A program made the position numbers and the translations under genes. Of a stretch of DNA of 36,778 bases, positions 17,714-25,943 are shown piece by piece. Positions within the stretch are counted from its first letter, which is position 1. Each line of letters starts with the position of its first letter. Location of the stretch: IMG/VR virus record IMGVR_UViG_3300027710_002191, positions 1-36,778 of that record. One strand, given 5' to 3'. The notes under the pieces were generated by a model. The model ran no database searches. It saw only the letters and a program-made list of their open reading frames with translations, and was not told the origin of the DNA. Source of the stretch: a virus.

Positions 17714-19394
17714 CTGTAAATTCTCCCTCAATCGCTAAATCATTGATCGTTTGCGGATTGATTTCGCTTACAGTTTTTACCGTATTTGCATTTTGATTTT
17801 GAGTTTGTGCTTGTTGCTGCATCAAGGCTTGTTGCTGTGCAATCTGTTGTTGCTGTGCGCGATCAGATCGAATTTGATCTACAACCTTTCGATCTCTAAA
17901 TATCATTGGTGAAGCGCCGATAATCTCAGCATATTCATCAATAAATTTATCAGTATCGAATTTATCTAAAACTTGTGGATCAACTTGCGCAACGTTGCCT
18001 ACCATCGTCAACATGCGCTCAAGGTTTGATGCTCCTGTTGCACGTTGAGCCAATGCCAAGATCGATACAAATTCGATTTTTATGTCTTTACCCTGTATTG
18101 CTTCAGGAGTTGTTTCTTGCAAATACTGTGAATCCTGCAAAACGCGTTTTACACAAAGCTCAACCAATGGGCGTAATAGCTCATCAATCTGACGTTCTAC
18201 TACAGGTCCAAGCATTAGCATCTTTTCTGCTTTACGCTCATAGACTTCTGTTGCAGTCATCTTGCCTTGGTCGTATTGATCAAGCATTAAGAACAAATCT
18301 TTATAAAATGCTCGGTCTATACGTCCTTGAGCTTGTGATATTAAAGCCATTAGTCCATTTAAATCGAATTGCACATTCAGCATTGGTTGTACTTGTGCTG
18401 TTTGGCTTGCTGGGTTTGGTTTAAAAAACGCAATCCCGTTGGGTAATGTTTCCTTTTCCTGTCCTTTCAAATAATCAGGAAGCAACATTGGTGGACTAAC
18501 TTGGTAATCAACCCCCTTCGCAATTTGTTGATGACCTTTCTGCAAAGCGCGCATATCACCAAAACATTCGCTTGCGGGTGATTCGCCGTAAATATCGCTA
18601 CTTGATACTGTCCAACGTCCGCAAATAACTTCAAAACTTTCTAAGCCGCTTTCACGTAGCAATTTGTCTTGTGTCGATGGCTCAAAGTACACCGAGGCAT
18701 AAGGCATGTTTTTAGCGCCGAAACCCTTAGCACCTACACGTTGGTAAATTGCATGGTGAATTGTGAACTCTTGATCAAGATTATCGTTGTTATATGCAGA
18801 TTTAACCGTATCTGAAACATTGTTTTCGCCAAAATACGAAATCATATTTTCAACGGTCAATTTAAATTTGCGGTAGACACCGTTCGGCTTGTTAAATGAA
18901 TCGACGGTAATTGCGTATTCGCCAAAACTCATAGGGATTAAGTCCATGAGTTGTGCATCTTTGGATTGTGGCGCTAATGCAGCGCATGTACCGAAAGCAC
19001 CTTCTTGCAAATAACAATTGTGAATCGTTCGATATACATTGCTCTTTGCAAATGTCGCATAACAAGTATCTTGTAGCTCTTTAAGCCATTGCTTGACCTG
19101 AATATCTTTTTTCAAATAAGGGTCTGATGCTTCAATAACAAACCAAGGGCGACTTGGTGAACATGTACCAGATAACATGCCTGCCGCTAAAACTTTAAGT
19201 GCGTCTTTACCAGTGTTATCAACGATCTTGCGCCATGCCGAACGTTCATGTTTATCTTGGTTTTTGATTGTCTTGATTGCTACAGGTAAAACATGCAATG
19301 CAATCTCAGCACAATAATCATCCATATCACTGACACGGTTTTGCCATACGACATCAAAACGTTTCTTTAGCTTTCTGATTGCATCTTCATTCAT
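17706..19394 (-). CDS. Portal (head-to-tail connecting) protein (562 aa)
   Basis: Features of the Head-tail_con portal family of podoviruses are visible: an early ILPLRHE-like region represented by HVLPVAIKTIKNQDKHERSA, then NTGKDALKVLAAGMLSGTCS and PSRPWF. Later come an FGTCAALAPQ segment, WTVSSSDIYGESPASECFGD and the MTATEVYERKAEKMLMLGPV helix. The length of 562 aa is typical (T7 gp8 is 536). A Gln-rich C-terminus (QQQQIAQQQALMQQQAQ) may extend into the capsid. It forms the dodecameric DNA gate and docks TerL. One base separates it from the upstream small gene. Confidence 0.9.
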   Translation of the reverse strand: MNEDAIRKLKKRFDVVWQNRVSDMDDYCAEIALHVLPVAIKTIKNQDKHERSAWRKIVDNTGKDALKVLAAGMLSGTCSPSRPWFVIEASDPYLKKDIQVKQWLKELQDTCYATFAKSNVYRTIHNCYLQEGAFGTCAALAPQSKDAQLMDLIPMSFGEYAITVDSFNKPNGVYRKFKLTVENMISYFGENNVSDTVKSAYNNDNLDQEFTIHHAIYQRVGAKGFGAKNMPYASVYFEPSTQDKLLRESGLESFEVICGRWTVSSSDIYGESPASECFGDMRALQKGHQQIAKGVDYQVSPPMLLPDYLKGQEKETLPNGIAFFKPNPASQTAQVQPMLNVQFDLNGLMALISQAQGRIDRAFYKDLFLMLDQYDQGKMTATEVYERKAEKMLMLGPVVERQIDELLRPLVELCVKRVLQDSQYLQETTPEAIQGKDIKIEFVSILALAQRATGASNLERMLTMVGNVAQVDPQVLDKFDTDKFIDEYAEIIGASPMIFRDRKVVDQIRSDRAQQQQIAQQQALMQQQAQTQNQNANTVKTVSEINPQTINDLAIEGEFTDA

Positions 19395-19395
19395 G

Positions 19396-19680
19396 TTAAC
19401 GACCTAATAGAGTTTTCTTGCCTAAACGTAAATCTTCATCACTCACGCCGTTTGCATCGGTATAAAGCGTATTCGCTAGACCGCCTGACATTGAAGACTG
19501 AGCACGTTGATTACGATCAATCGTTGCTGCTGCATCTGGTGCTTTTGAATCTTGTCGAACTGGTTGTGCAGGTGGCGCTTGGACTTGCACTTTTGGTTGT
19601 TTCGTAATACCTAAAAGATCACCTGCTAGACCGCCGACAGCGCCACCCGTGACGAAATCAACTACTTTGTTTGTGCACAT
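19396..19680 (-). CDS. Small virion-associated protein, gp7.3-like by pattern (94 aa)
   Basis: A short N-terminal Gly-rich hydrophobic stretch (FVTGGAVGGLAGDLLGI) is followed by a Pro/Gln/Ala linker and a C-terminal GLANTLYTDANG...DLRLGKKTLLGR ending in a basic tail. Small proteins with this layout and a GKK(S/T)L end occur before portal genes in T7-like phages. In T7 the equivalent gp7.3 is a virion protein needed for adsorption. Similarity here is of layout, not motif, so the assignment is tentative. The ribosome site AAAGGAG is strong and the gene is one base upstream of the portal gene. Confidence 0.6.
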   Translation of the reverse strand: MCTNKVVDFVTGGAVGGLAGDLLGITKQPKVQVQAPPAQPVRQDSKAPDAAATIDRNQRAQSSMSGGLANTLYTDANGVSDEDLRLGKKTLLGR

Positions 19681-19741
19681 TGGAATGTCTCCTTTGATTT
19701 TTAAACATTATGGCAATGCATGTGGTCAATCGCCCTGTTTC

Positions 19742-19754
19742 CTGTTGACACTAC
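19742..19754. repeat. Copy 2 of the 13-bp motif CTGTTGACACTAC
   Basis: Exact repeat of 8169-8181. This copy overlaps the TAG stop of the terminase large subunit gene and begins the 70-base gap before the gp7.3-like gene. Flanks are unrelated to copy 1, so this is not a larger duplication. Confidence 0.5.
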
Positions 19755-21373
19755 TCAAACGGATCATAATTCTGTCTAGTGTTGTGCGAGTAGATCGCCT
19801 GTAGCACTTTGCGCTTAGGTGTATCAATTTGCGCATTGATGATTGCAGAGCCATAGTCAGGGCTTCGACCTAAGCGCTTAACGATTTCTTCTCGTGATTC
19901 AACCTTGATATTTTTGCCTTGTAACGTCCAACGAGGTGCGGTTAAGTCTGCAAGCAATTCAGGTTCAGGCGGCAAAGCAACAATGCTGTTATATGCAGGA
20001 TCTAATAATTCACGGAATTGCCACCAAAGCTGTGAACGTAGGTTGAAGAAACTCAACTGGTTTGATCGGTCGAACGCATTAGCAGTTTGACGAACATCAA
20101 CAGGAACAACATGTAACCCTGATTGATTCAAGAAATCATAGGTACTTGCACCTACACCAATCACATCAACATGAATCGGTGCTTCATCTCGCACATGGCC
20201 AACTGCAAAAGATGCAGATGCAGGCCCATCTTTAGATTGGATACCTTCAAGCACATTTGCACGGTTATACCAATGCCCATGACGTGCATAACCTATTGTG
20301 TTGTCCTTGCCCCCGCGTGCAACGTCCAATCCGTATGAATCCATTGCAAAGTCGCCTTTGTACAAAAGGCGCATTTCATCTTCAGGTCTCCAACGTGCTT
20401 GAGCTGCTTCAACCCATTCTGTTGGGATTACTTGCCAAGGATCATCTTCAATGCCTGCACCAAAGTCGCCGTTTAACATTTGAGACCTCAAAGGTTCAGG
20501 CAAGGATTGCAAAGTACTCATGTAGCCTGTTTCCATGTAGTACTTGTTATCTGTTACACGTGCAGGTATGAACGTGCGTGATTTAGGTTTGATAATCTGT
20601 TCAGGTTTAAAATCTTTAGGATCAAAGTCATAAACAATTTGCTTATCGACAATTACAAAGGGGTGTTTGCTTTCAACCTCTTGTTCTTTTTCATTGACCA
20701 TAGCAAACCAACGAATCTCACCAGGTAATGCGGGATTGGGATACCCCTTCTTAATCCATGGTGCAAAGTAATCAATCACCCAACGCCCTTCGGCATTGGT
20801 TGGGGGGTTAAAGGTCATAAGCACTTTTGATTTAATTCTTGGATCAGATGATCGATTCCAACCCATAACGAAACGTGCTTGTGATTCGCGGATCTCTGTT
20901 GCTTCATCCAATGCCTTCAAATCATGCGCACGACCTTGCCAACGTTTTTCATCACCAAGATTATCCAAGCCGCCAAACTCAATGAGATGGCCACAACCAA
21001 GATTCCAAAATGACTTTTGTGAGTTGTACCCTTTCTTGTGCCCTAAGATTTCTTCGGTACGTTGCACAATGCCATCTGTCTGTGCCTTTTCACGCCGTAC
21101 GACAAGCACACGCTTATGTTTATTTAAGGCTGAACCAACGATCAAATCCGTTTTACCACCGCCTGCTGCACCGCCGTAGCCGATGACTTCGGCTTGGGAT
21201 AAATATGCTGCAAGTTGTGGTCCTTCAAGTGGAAACCATATAGGTGCATTAGCAAGTAACTTGCTGATTTCTGCTTGTTCATCTTCATCAAGTGACAATA
21301 GATAATTTTCGATCTGTTGTTCGCTCATATCTGCAAGCAATGCAAGAATCTGGTCATCGGTTGATTTGGTCAT
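19751..21373 (-). CDS. terL: Terminase large subunit (540 aa)
   Basis: The ATPase/nuclease motor that packages DNA. Walker A is GGAAGGGKT at residues 67-75, and Walker B is LKALDEATE with Asp156-Glu157. The coupling motif TFNPP is at 188-191. The C-terminal RNase H-like nuclease starts with GLDVARGGKDNT (Asp350). Its second acidic strand is HVDVIGVGASTYDFL, and a late DYGSAIINA segment carries the third Asp. All key residues are present and length is normal, so it should be active. It overlaps the upstream small gene by four bases (ATGA). Confidence 0.93.
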   Translation of the reverse strand: MTKSTDDQILALLADMSEQQIENYLLSLDEDEQAEISKLLANAPIWFPLEGPQLAAYLSQAEVIGYGGAAGGGKTDLIVGSALNKHKRVLVVRREKAQTDGIVQRTEEILGHKKGYNSQKSFWNLGCGHLIEFGGLDNLGDEKRWQGRAHDLKALDEATEIRESQARFVMGWNRSSDPRIKSKVLMTFNPPTNAEGRWVIDYFAPWIKKGYPNPALPGEIRWFAMVNEKEQEVESKHPFVIVDKQIVYDFDPKDFKPEQIIKPKSRTFIPARVTDNKYYMETGYMSTLQSLPEPLRSQMLNGDFGAGIEDDPWQVIPTEWVEAAQARWRPEDEMRLLYKGDFAMDSYGLDVARGGKDNTIGYARHGHWYNRANVLEGIQSKDGPASASFAVGHVRDEAPIHVDVIGVGASTYDFLNQSGLHVVPVDVRQTANAFDRSNQLSFFNLRSQLWWQFRELLDPAYNSIVALPPEPELLADLTAPRWTLQGKNIKVESREEIVKRLGRSPDYGSAIINAQIDTPKRKVLQAIYSHNTRQNYDPFE

Positions 21374-21933
21374 GCATCCTCAACCTTGCAACATGCACAT
21401 TGCTCTAATTCAGGCGTAATAACCTGATCGTTAGTATCAAATTTCAATTGCCCGAGTGCAGACCAATAAATCTTGCGAAGTTCTGGTGTGTCTTGCAGGC
21501 GGAGAAATGCAAGTTCAAATTGATATGTGCATGAAGTGTTGTGCACATTCCGTCTTTGACCATCTAAGCAAGCTGTAATTTCTTCATAAACACGTGGCAT
21601 TGCTTTATCTAAATCATTCATCCAAAAATGTTCTTTAACAAAAAGCAAAGTGTTATGCAGGCGTGCATTATGCTCAGATGTACTGTACTGCAGCAGTTTA
21701 GTAGCACGATATTTACCAAGGAGATGTTTGTAATTATTTTGCAGATCATCAATTTTTGATTGACGGATTCGCCACCCGTACCAAGCTGCATTTAATGCAG
21801 AAGATATGCGAGGCATAAACTTATCTAACGGCTTGTAAACCTGTCCTTCCAAATCGAAAGTAACTTCTGTGAATGGTGACTTATGCGGATTTGGTTCATA
21901 TGCCTTTTCGAAATCTTCTCTATCAGTTGTCAT
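21370..21933 (-). CDS. Unknown phage protein between TerS and TerL (187 aa)
   Basis: I start at the ATG at 21933, which has AAGGAGAAGAAAGGCG immediately upstream. A TTG 13 codons earlier would lie further inside terS. The N-terminal part DFEKAYEPNPHKSPFTEVTF contains a short motif (F...Y.......F) followed by a FMPRISSALNAAWYGWRIRQ helix. Variants of it are common at the start of phage proteins of unknown role. Later parts are helical, and the end has a C-x-C-C cysteine group (QCACCKVED) that could bind a metal. It overlaps terS by 11 bases and terL by four, so it is co-translated with the packaging enzyme. No function claimed. Confidence 0.65.
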   Translation of the reverse strand: MTTDREDFEKAYEPNPHKSPFTEVTFDLEGQVYKPLDKFMPRISSALNAAWYGWRIRQSKIDDLQNNYKHLLGKYRATKLLQYSTSEHNARLHNTLLFVKEHFWMNDLDKAMPRVYEEITACLDGQRRNVHNTSCTYQFELAFLRLQDTPELRKIYWSALGQLKFDTNDQVITPELEQCACCKVEDA

Positions 21934-22504
21934 CGCCTTTCTTCTCCTTATTCGCCTTATGCAGCTTGGCAAGTGCAGATAGCTTTTTGCTTGCGGATTT
22001 TGTGTCTGTTAATGGGTTTTCAGGATCATTGCTATGGACTAGATGATCTTTGAACATACCCAGATGTTTGCCCATATCTACCAATGCAGATCGTTTATCG
22101 CTTAGTTTGAACTTGGTGCGCTTAACTTTACGTGCTTCATCGCCGCGGCCTTCCGTATATTCCTCAACGACAATTTCGCTAATTGCTGCTGCTTGATCAC
22201 GTGTAAGCGCTGAAAAGTCTGTTACTGGATCACCGCCGTCTGTGATGGTGATGTAATCAAGCATGTTGCTAAATCCAATTTTTTCTAATTCTTTCATCAC
22301 CTTGTCTTGGGTGATTTTTGTGCGTTCTGCAATTTCAGCTTCACCTATTTCAATGGCTTTTTTAACTTCAGGTTTTCTCAAGTTTTCTTCACCGATTGAA
22401 TATGCAGTTTTTGCAGAATACCCAGCACGAATCGCAGCTTGCGTTGCGTTACGATCAACCAGATATTCATCGACAAATCTTTGTTGTTTTCCACGTAAAG
22501 CCAT
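21923..22504 (-). CDS. terS: Terminase small subunit (193 aa)
   Basis: MALRGKQQRFVDEYLVDRNA then TQAAIRAGYSAKTAYSIGEE is the N-terminal helix-turn-helix signature of the Terminase_2 family (K...FV.EYL.D.NAT.AA..AGYS). LRKPEVKKAIEIGEAEIAER follows. It binds the pac or cos site and hands DNA to TerL. The C-terminus is charged (HKANKEKKGDDN), as usual. The start overlaps by one base the stop of the small HTH gene, and the 3' end overlaps the next gene, giving a tightly coupled packaging module. Confidence 0.9.
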   Translation of the reverse strand: MALRGKQQRFVDEYLVDRNATQAAIRAGYSAKTAYSIGEENLRKPEVKKAIEIGEAEIAERTKITQDKVMKELEKIGFSNMLDYITITDGGDPVTDFSALTRDQAAAISEIVVEEYTEGRGDEARKVKRTKFKLSDKRSALVDMGKHLGMFKDHLVHSNDPENPLTDTKSASKKLSALAKLHKANKEKKGDDN

Positions 22505-22713
22505 TAGATAACCTCCTTATAGCAATACCCATTGCAAATACGTCTAGCCATTTCGTGTGATATCTCGTACTTGTGACCAAGTTGTCGCAACGAAAGCCCT
22601 GATTTATGTAATTCTCGAATGTTTTTCACATCATCCTCAGTCACTTTTGGCGTAGAGCAACGTTTTACCTTGTCTTTCACCACGTACTGCGGAAGAAACG
22701 CTAATACAGGCAT
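22504..22713 (-). CDS. Small helix-turn-helix protein (69 aa), first gene of the packaging/virion block
   Basis: Residues about 25-62, EDDVKNIRELHKSGLSLRQL then GHKYEISHEMARRICNGYCY, form a resolvase/homeodomain-like helix-turn-helix. L.R.LG..Y.IS......I is the turn and recognition helix. A strong ribosome site (GGAGG) precedes the ATG at 22713. It is the first gene downstream of the gap that holds the 18-bp inverted repeat. A reasonable guess is a DNA-binding regulator or packaging accessory acting at that gap, but no partner is known. Confidence 0.7.
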   Translation of the reverse strand: MPVLAFLPQYVVKDKVKRCSTPKVTEDDVKNIRELHKSGLSLRQLGHKYEISHEMARRICNGYCYKEVI

Positions 22714-22931
22714 GTCGCCCTCCTACCAAATCGTTAATTTTTCGTTTTTGTCTTTTTAGTGGCGTTAAGGCGTTTATTTATCTTTTTTAAGGAAAGTCCT
22801 ATATATATAAATAGTAAGTTTCACTAAAAACCTTTTTAAACGCCTTAACGCCACCTAAAGCACAACACCTATCACTACAAACACGTAAAAAAATGCATAT
22901 ATGCAAAAAATTACGCTTTCAAACCGTCTTG
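22714..22931. promoter_or_regulatory. AT-rich control gap between the packaging block and the primase gene
   Basis: This 218-base gap has no ORF of note. It holds the inverted repeat 22759-22854, a TATATATATA run (22801-22810) between its arms, and the 12-bp palindrome TGCATATATGCA flanked by A tracts near 22893-22904. On the minus strand that palindrome is followed by seven T, so it may weakly terminate the primase transcript. No good sigma70 promoter is visible for the late block; one needing an activator is expected here. A replication origin is possible. Confidence 0.5.
22759..22854. repeat. 18-bp perfect inverted repeat around a 60-bp AT-rich core
   Basis: GTGGCGTTAAGGCGTTTA (22759-22776) is repeated in inverse as TAAACGCCTTAACGCCAC (22837-22854). 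Beyond a one-base insertion both arms are also preceded by TTTAG, so each arm is about 22 bp of the same element. No T tract follows either arm, so it is not a terminator. Each arm contains a GGCG-TTAA-GGCG direct half-site pair. Two-site binding, looping or an origin iteron are possible. Confidence 0.8.
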
Positions 22932-25544
22932 CTAATTCTTATCTTCATTTAAATCCGCAAATTCAGCGGATACACGCACACGGATGCCAAGCATTTTCCT
23001 AGCACCGTTCGCACCTTTTGCTGTACGAAACTTAGAACTTAAACGCCGTCCAAGACTTCTAGCAGTAGGTATGTATCGAAGTTCACCGTTTTTGACAGCA
23101 TAGGACTGCCAACTTGCCCATAGGTTCGCAGAAAGATCAGATACGTTTTCAGGTTCGCCCAATTCGCAACATTCACTAATCCAGTCTTTGAGCAAATCCA
23201 TTTCGTCTTTGTATTCGTCACGTGCGGCTTTCGTTTTGCCAGGTTCGTTCAAACCATCTTGCTGATACTCAAGAGCGCCTCTCACTAACCAAGCCAAAAC
23301 GCCTTCAAGTTCGGCAAGTAACTTAGATGTACGGTCAGGATCTTTAACCAATGTTTTGTCAGCGTCATAGTTACGTTGGAAAGGCACCATCATCAAACGC
23401 CGCCAAATACCATGATCACCGCCTTTAATGATTGGTTTATGGTTGGTCGGCATGATACTGGTCCATGTCGGTTTGAATTGGACAGAGCCCTTGGCGTATA
23501 CCCCACGTGCGGTGATCGACTCGCCACCTGTTAAAGATTTAACCAAACCTTCTTTTAATTCTTGGTTTTCTTCAGGTTCACTGACGTAAACAAACCGTGC
23601 ACCACGTAAACGAAGTAAATCTTCACGTGCACCGCCTGCGCTGCCCTTGCCTGCCCCTAGAAAGGTTTCAGCGGGTGTCATCTTGGCGTAGTCACCAAGC
23701 GCTTTGAAAATGGTAGTCAGGACTGTGGATTTACCGTTGGAACCATCACCGAATGGGATGATCATTAGATTTTCTTTAGGATCGCCAAGAATTGAATACC
23801 CCATTAAACGTCTAAAGAAATCTGCCATTTCTTGATCGCCAAAAAAGGCATCTAGTACAGTGGCTTCAAACAAAGGGCATTTCGCCTTAGGATGGTATTC
23901 AACACCTGTGCTATTAGTGATAAGCAGATCTTGATTAGGTTTGACCAAATCGCCGGTACGTAAATCAACTGCACCATTGGCACAACCAAGCAAATAAATG
24001 TCGCTATCCAATTCGTTAAACGGTACAAGCACACGCGGATCTGATTGAGCAAGTGCCACCATGTTTTTAACCATGAAAGCTTTTTGACTCGCTGCACAGA
24101 ATTGATAGAACTCAGCACGCTGTGCATCGTCATCAATTTTTTTGGCTTCATCACCCAGTGCTAAAACAGTTTGCTTAGCGTATTGCTCAAGCACCTTGCT
24201 AACACAAGGTTCCCAATAAACACCGTTCCACCGATACCAATGTTCAGTTTCAGCGACGAACATGATTTCAGTACCGTATGAATCCAACATGCGGGATGCA
24301 TTGCCAAATTCAGTCATCGGGCGCTTCTGGGCATCATCCAGTGCGATTTGCACCTTCTTGCCGCCCATAGCGATATTGATTTCACGGGGTGAAATATTGA
24401 TTTTTGATAATTGTTTGAAACGCTGTTGTAAAAGTCCTGAAAGCTCTACACGTAAAGCAACGTCAGTTCCCGCAACTTTGCCTGCTTCTTTTGCGATAAC
24501 TTGCAGAAGCTCTTGGGTATCACGGCATTCAAGTATTGAATTTTTGATATCCGCTAAAATTTTGCGCTTTTCTAAACGTATTTTTTCTTTCTTGGATTCA
24601 CGCCCGACTTTGAGTAGCCAATGCGCTGTGATGATATTTGAACCTGTTTGTTCGAAACTATTCCATCGGTACTCGATGTCTTCATACGAAGTATAGTTAC
24701 TTGCTGTTGCTGACCAATCGTTCCAAAGCTGCAAAGCATCATCGCTAGCGCTAAACTCATGGTGCATAGACATACCCACGCGTAACCAGGTCTCGTAATC
24801 CTCATTGTCGATATATCCTAAGTATTTTTTTGCATCGTCCAACGACCATCCAATAGTCGCGGTTGTGTTCATTAGAAAATCTTCGTCATCATCCAGTTCG
24901 CTAGATGTCAAAGCGCCTACACGTGATTTGCTGTTTTTAACACGCATCAAGCCGTGTTCTTCAGCCATTTGTTCAAACACTTGAACAGCTTCAACCACTT
25001 GTTCTTTGGTGATTAAGGGTAATGAATCCGCTGAAAACTCAGCCAAGCCCCCAAAGAAATCAACCCACTCATATGGTTTTTTAGTATCAGGATGTACGTG
25101 GTACGCGACGAATTGTTGACCACGTCCTAGAATTTCGATACGCTGCTTTTGCATTAGTTTAAACGGCTTATCTATTTCCGTAGGGTCTGCGAACCATGCG
25201 GAAATAGATTTTCCCCAATTCGGTTCCTCAGCGCGATACACCAATAAAATCTTAGGCGCTCTACCTATTCGCTCACAGCTCACACCAAGATTATCCCGAC
25301 ACCAATCAGCAAACTTCTCAGCCAATTCCGCATCAGTCACATCGATATCAACTGCACAGATCGGGAAAGGCCCTTGACCTGTCAGGATGCCTACACCTTG
25401 ATTTGCATACTTAGGTACATCAATAGCGGTTAGCCGAACATTCTGCCATTCGTCCATCACAGGGCGTTTCATGCCCTGCTTAATTGGAATGATCATGTAG
25501 TGATTGGCTAGAAGGTTTTTGCCATGTTCCTTGAAATAGCTCAC
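22932..25544 (-). CDS. Prim-pol/SF3 helicase replication protein (870 aa)
   Basis: A fused primase-helicase. The N-terminal archaeo-eukaryotic primase/polymerase domain covers about residues 10-200, with the metal-binding DxD at Asp66-Asp68 (ICAVDIDVTD) and a later RIEILGRGQQFVAYHVH strand. A PriCT-2-like linker spans about 235-310 (WLRVGMSMHHEFSAS and WNSFEQTG). The C-terminal D5/SF3 helicase has Walker A GDGSNGKST near residue 600, YVSEPEENQELKEGLVKSLT with the Walker B-like acidic pair, and the motif C segment TWTSIMPTNHKPII. It should prime and unwind at the phage origin. Its ATG overlaps by four bases the stop of the Cro-like gene, so it is a direct product of the leftward early promoter. 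All key residues are present. Confidence 0.9.
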   Translation of the reverse strand: MSYFKEHGKNLLANHYMIIPIKQGMKRPVMDEWQNVRLTAIDVPKYANQGVGILTGQGPFPICAVDIDVTDAELAEKFADWCRDNLGVSCERIGRAPKILLVYRAEEPNWGKSISAWFADPTEIDKPFKLMQKQRIEILGRGQQFVAYHVHPDTKKPYEWVDFFGGLAEFSADSLPLITKEQVVEAVQVFEQMAEEHGLMRVKNSKSRVGALTSSELDDDEDFLMNTTATIGWSLDDAKKYLGYIDNEDYETWLRVGMSMHHEFSASDDALQLWNDWSATASNYTSYEDIEYRWNSFEQTGSNIITAHWLLKVGRESKKEKIRLEKRKILADIKNSILECRDTQELLQVIAKEAGKVAGTDVALRVELSGLLQQRFKQLSKINISPREINIAMGGKKVQIALDDAQKRPMTEFGNASRMLDSYGTEIMFVAETEHWYRWNGVYWEPCVSKVLEQYAKQTVLALGDEAKKIDDDAQRAEFYQFCAASQKAFMVKNMVALAQSDPRVLVPFNELDSDIYLLGCANGAVDLRTGDLVKPNQDLLITNSTGVEYHPKAKCPLFEATVLDAFFGDQEMADFFRRLMGYSILGDPKENLMIIPFGDGSNGKSTVLTTIFKALGDYAKMTPAETFLGAGKGSAGGAREDLLRLRGARFVYVSEPEENQELKEGLVKSLTGGESITARGVYAKGSVQFKPTWTSIMPTNHKPIIKGGDHGIWRRLMMVPFQRNYDADKTLVKDPDRTSKLLAELEGVLAWLVRGALEYQQDGLNEPGKTKAARDEYKDEMDLLKDWISECCELGEPENVSDLSANLWASWQSYAVKNGELRYIPTARSLGRRLSSKFRTAKGANGARKMLGIRVRVSAEFADLNEDKN

Positions 25545-25795
25545 TTAACCCCCTCAAGATTTGACAGATCGTCAAATTCTTTTGGAGCAGCCACATCGAA
25601 GCGCTCTGGGTAAAGTAACTGCATTTCAGTTATTTCCCCTTTGAAGAATTGTGTTAAATCTTCCGCCAGTTTCAACGACGGTCTTTGTGTACCGCTTTCA
25701 ATCCTTGATAAGTTCCCTGCATCAGATGAAACCGCAGCGGCAACTTCCGCTAATGAATATTTATGTATCTCTCTAATGCGACGAAGTGGTGTCAT
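25541..25795 (-). CDS. Cro-like XRE-family helix-turn-helix regulator (84 aa)
   Basis: Residues 3-55 are a lambda-repressor-type helix-turn-helix: RRIREIHKYSLAEVAAAVSS then DAGNLSRIESGTQRPSLKLA. The turn and recognition helix are AAAVSSDAGNLSRIESG. It is short, with no peptidase domain, and is divergent from the CI gene across the operator region, which is the position of Cro. A ribosome site AAAGGCG precedes the ATG. It overlaps the primase gene start by four bases, so making it also couples to replication. It is expected to shut off CI transcription in the lytic path. Confidence 0.8.
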   Translation of the reverse strand: MTPLRRIREIHKYSLAEVAAAVSSDAGNLSRIESGTQRPSLKLAEDLTQFFKGEITEMQLLYPERFDVAAPKEFDDLSNLEGVK

Positions 25796-25826
25796 CGTTT
25801 TCGCCTTTCATATTAACAATCTACTT

Positions 25827-25855
25827 ATGTTGCACTAAACGCAACATATGGTCAA
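25827..25855 (-). promoter_or_regulatory. Candidate leftward early promoter (cro-like gene and primase)
   Basis: On the minus strand TTGACC (25855-25850) and CAACAT (25832-25827) are 17 bp apart. The -35 is good; the -10 is weak. The -10 lies inside operator 25829-25845, so repressor binding would block it. Confidence 0.4.
25829..25845. promoter_or_regulatory. Operator OL1, GTTGCACTAAACGCAAC
   Basis: A 17-bp near-palindrome (GTTGC...GCAAC) matching the three other sites at 25876, 26636 and 26681. It covers the leftward promoter. A half-site, GTTGCGCTT, follows at 25861-25869. Confidence 0.75.
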
Positions 25856-25875
25856 TATTTGTTGCGCTTATTTTC

Positions 25876-25892
25876 ATTGCGTTTGACGCAAT
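25876..25892. promoter_or_regulatory. Operator OL2, ATTGCGTTTGACGCAAT
   Basis: A 17-bp near-palindrome of the same consensus, centred 47 bp from OL1. It overlaps the likely -35 of the repressor's own promoter (25877-25906), so bound repressor would regulate itself. Confidence 0.75.
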
Positions 25893-25906
25893 ATTAATAA
25901 TAAAAT
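25877..25906 (+). promoter_or_regulatory. Candidate repressor-maintenance promoter
   Basis: TTGCGT (25877-25882) and TAAAAT (25901-25906), 18 bp apart, point at the GTG start of the repressor gene at 25944. The -10 matches five of six bases and the -35 three. The -35 lies inside OL2, as expected for an autoregulated promoter. Confidence 0.35.
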
Positions 25907-25943
25907 TTCTCATATACCCCAAACCCATCTAATAGGCTTAAGC

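Noticed and set aside
17975-18424. 149-codon plus-strand frame opposite the portal gene
   Set aside because: It mirrors the portal coding sequence, is Leu/Gln-rich as the antisense of Gln/Lys codons would give, and has no promoter or ribosome site.
22893-22910. TGCATATATGCA palindrome as a strong terminator for the primase gene
   Set aside because: On the minus strand it is followed by seven T, but the stem is short and AT-rich; mentioned only as a weak possibility within the gap.
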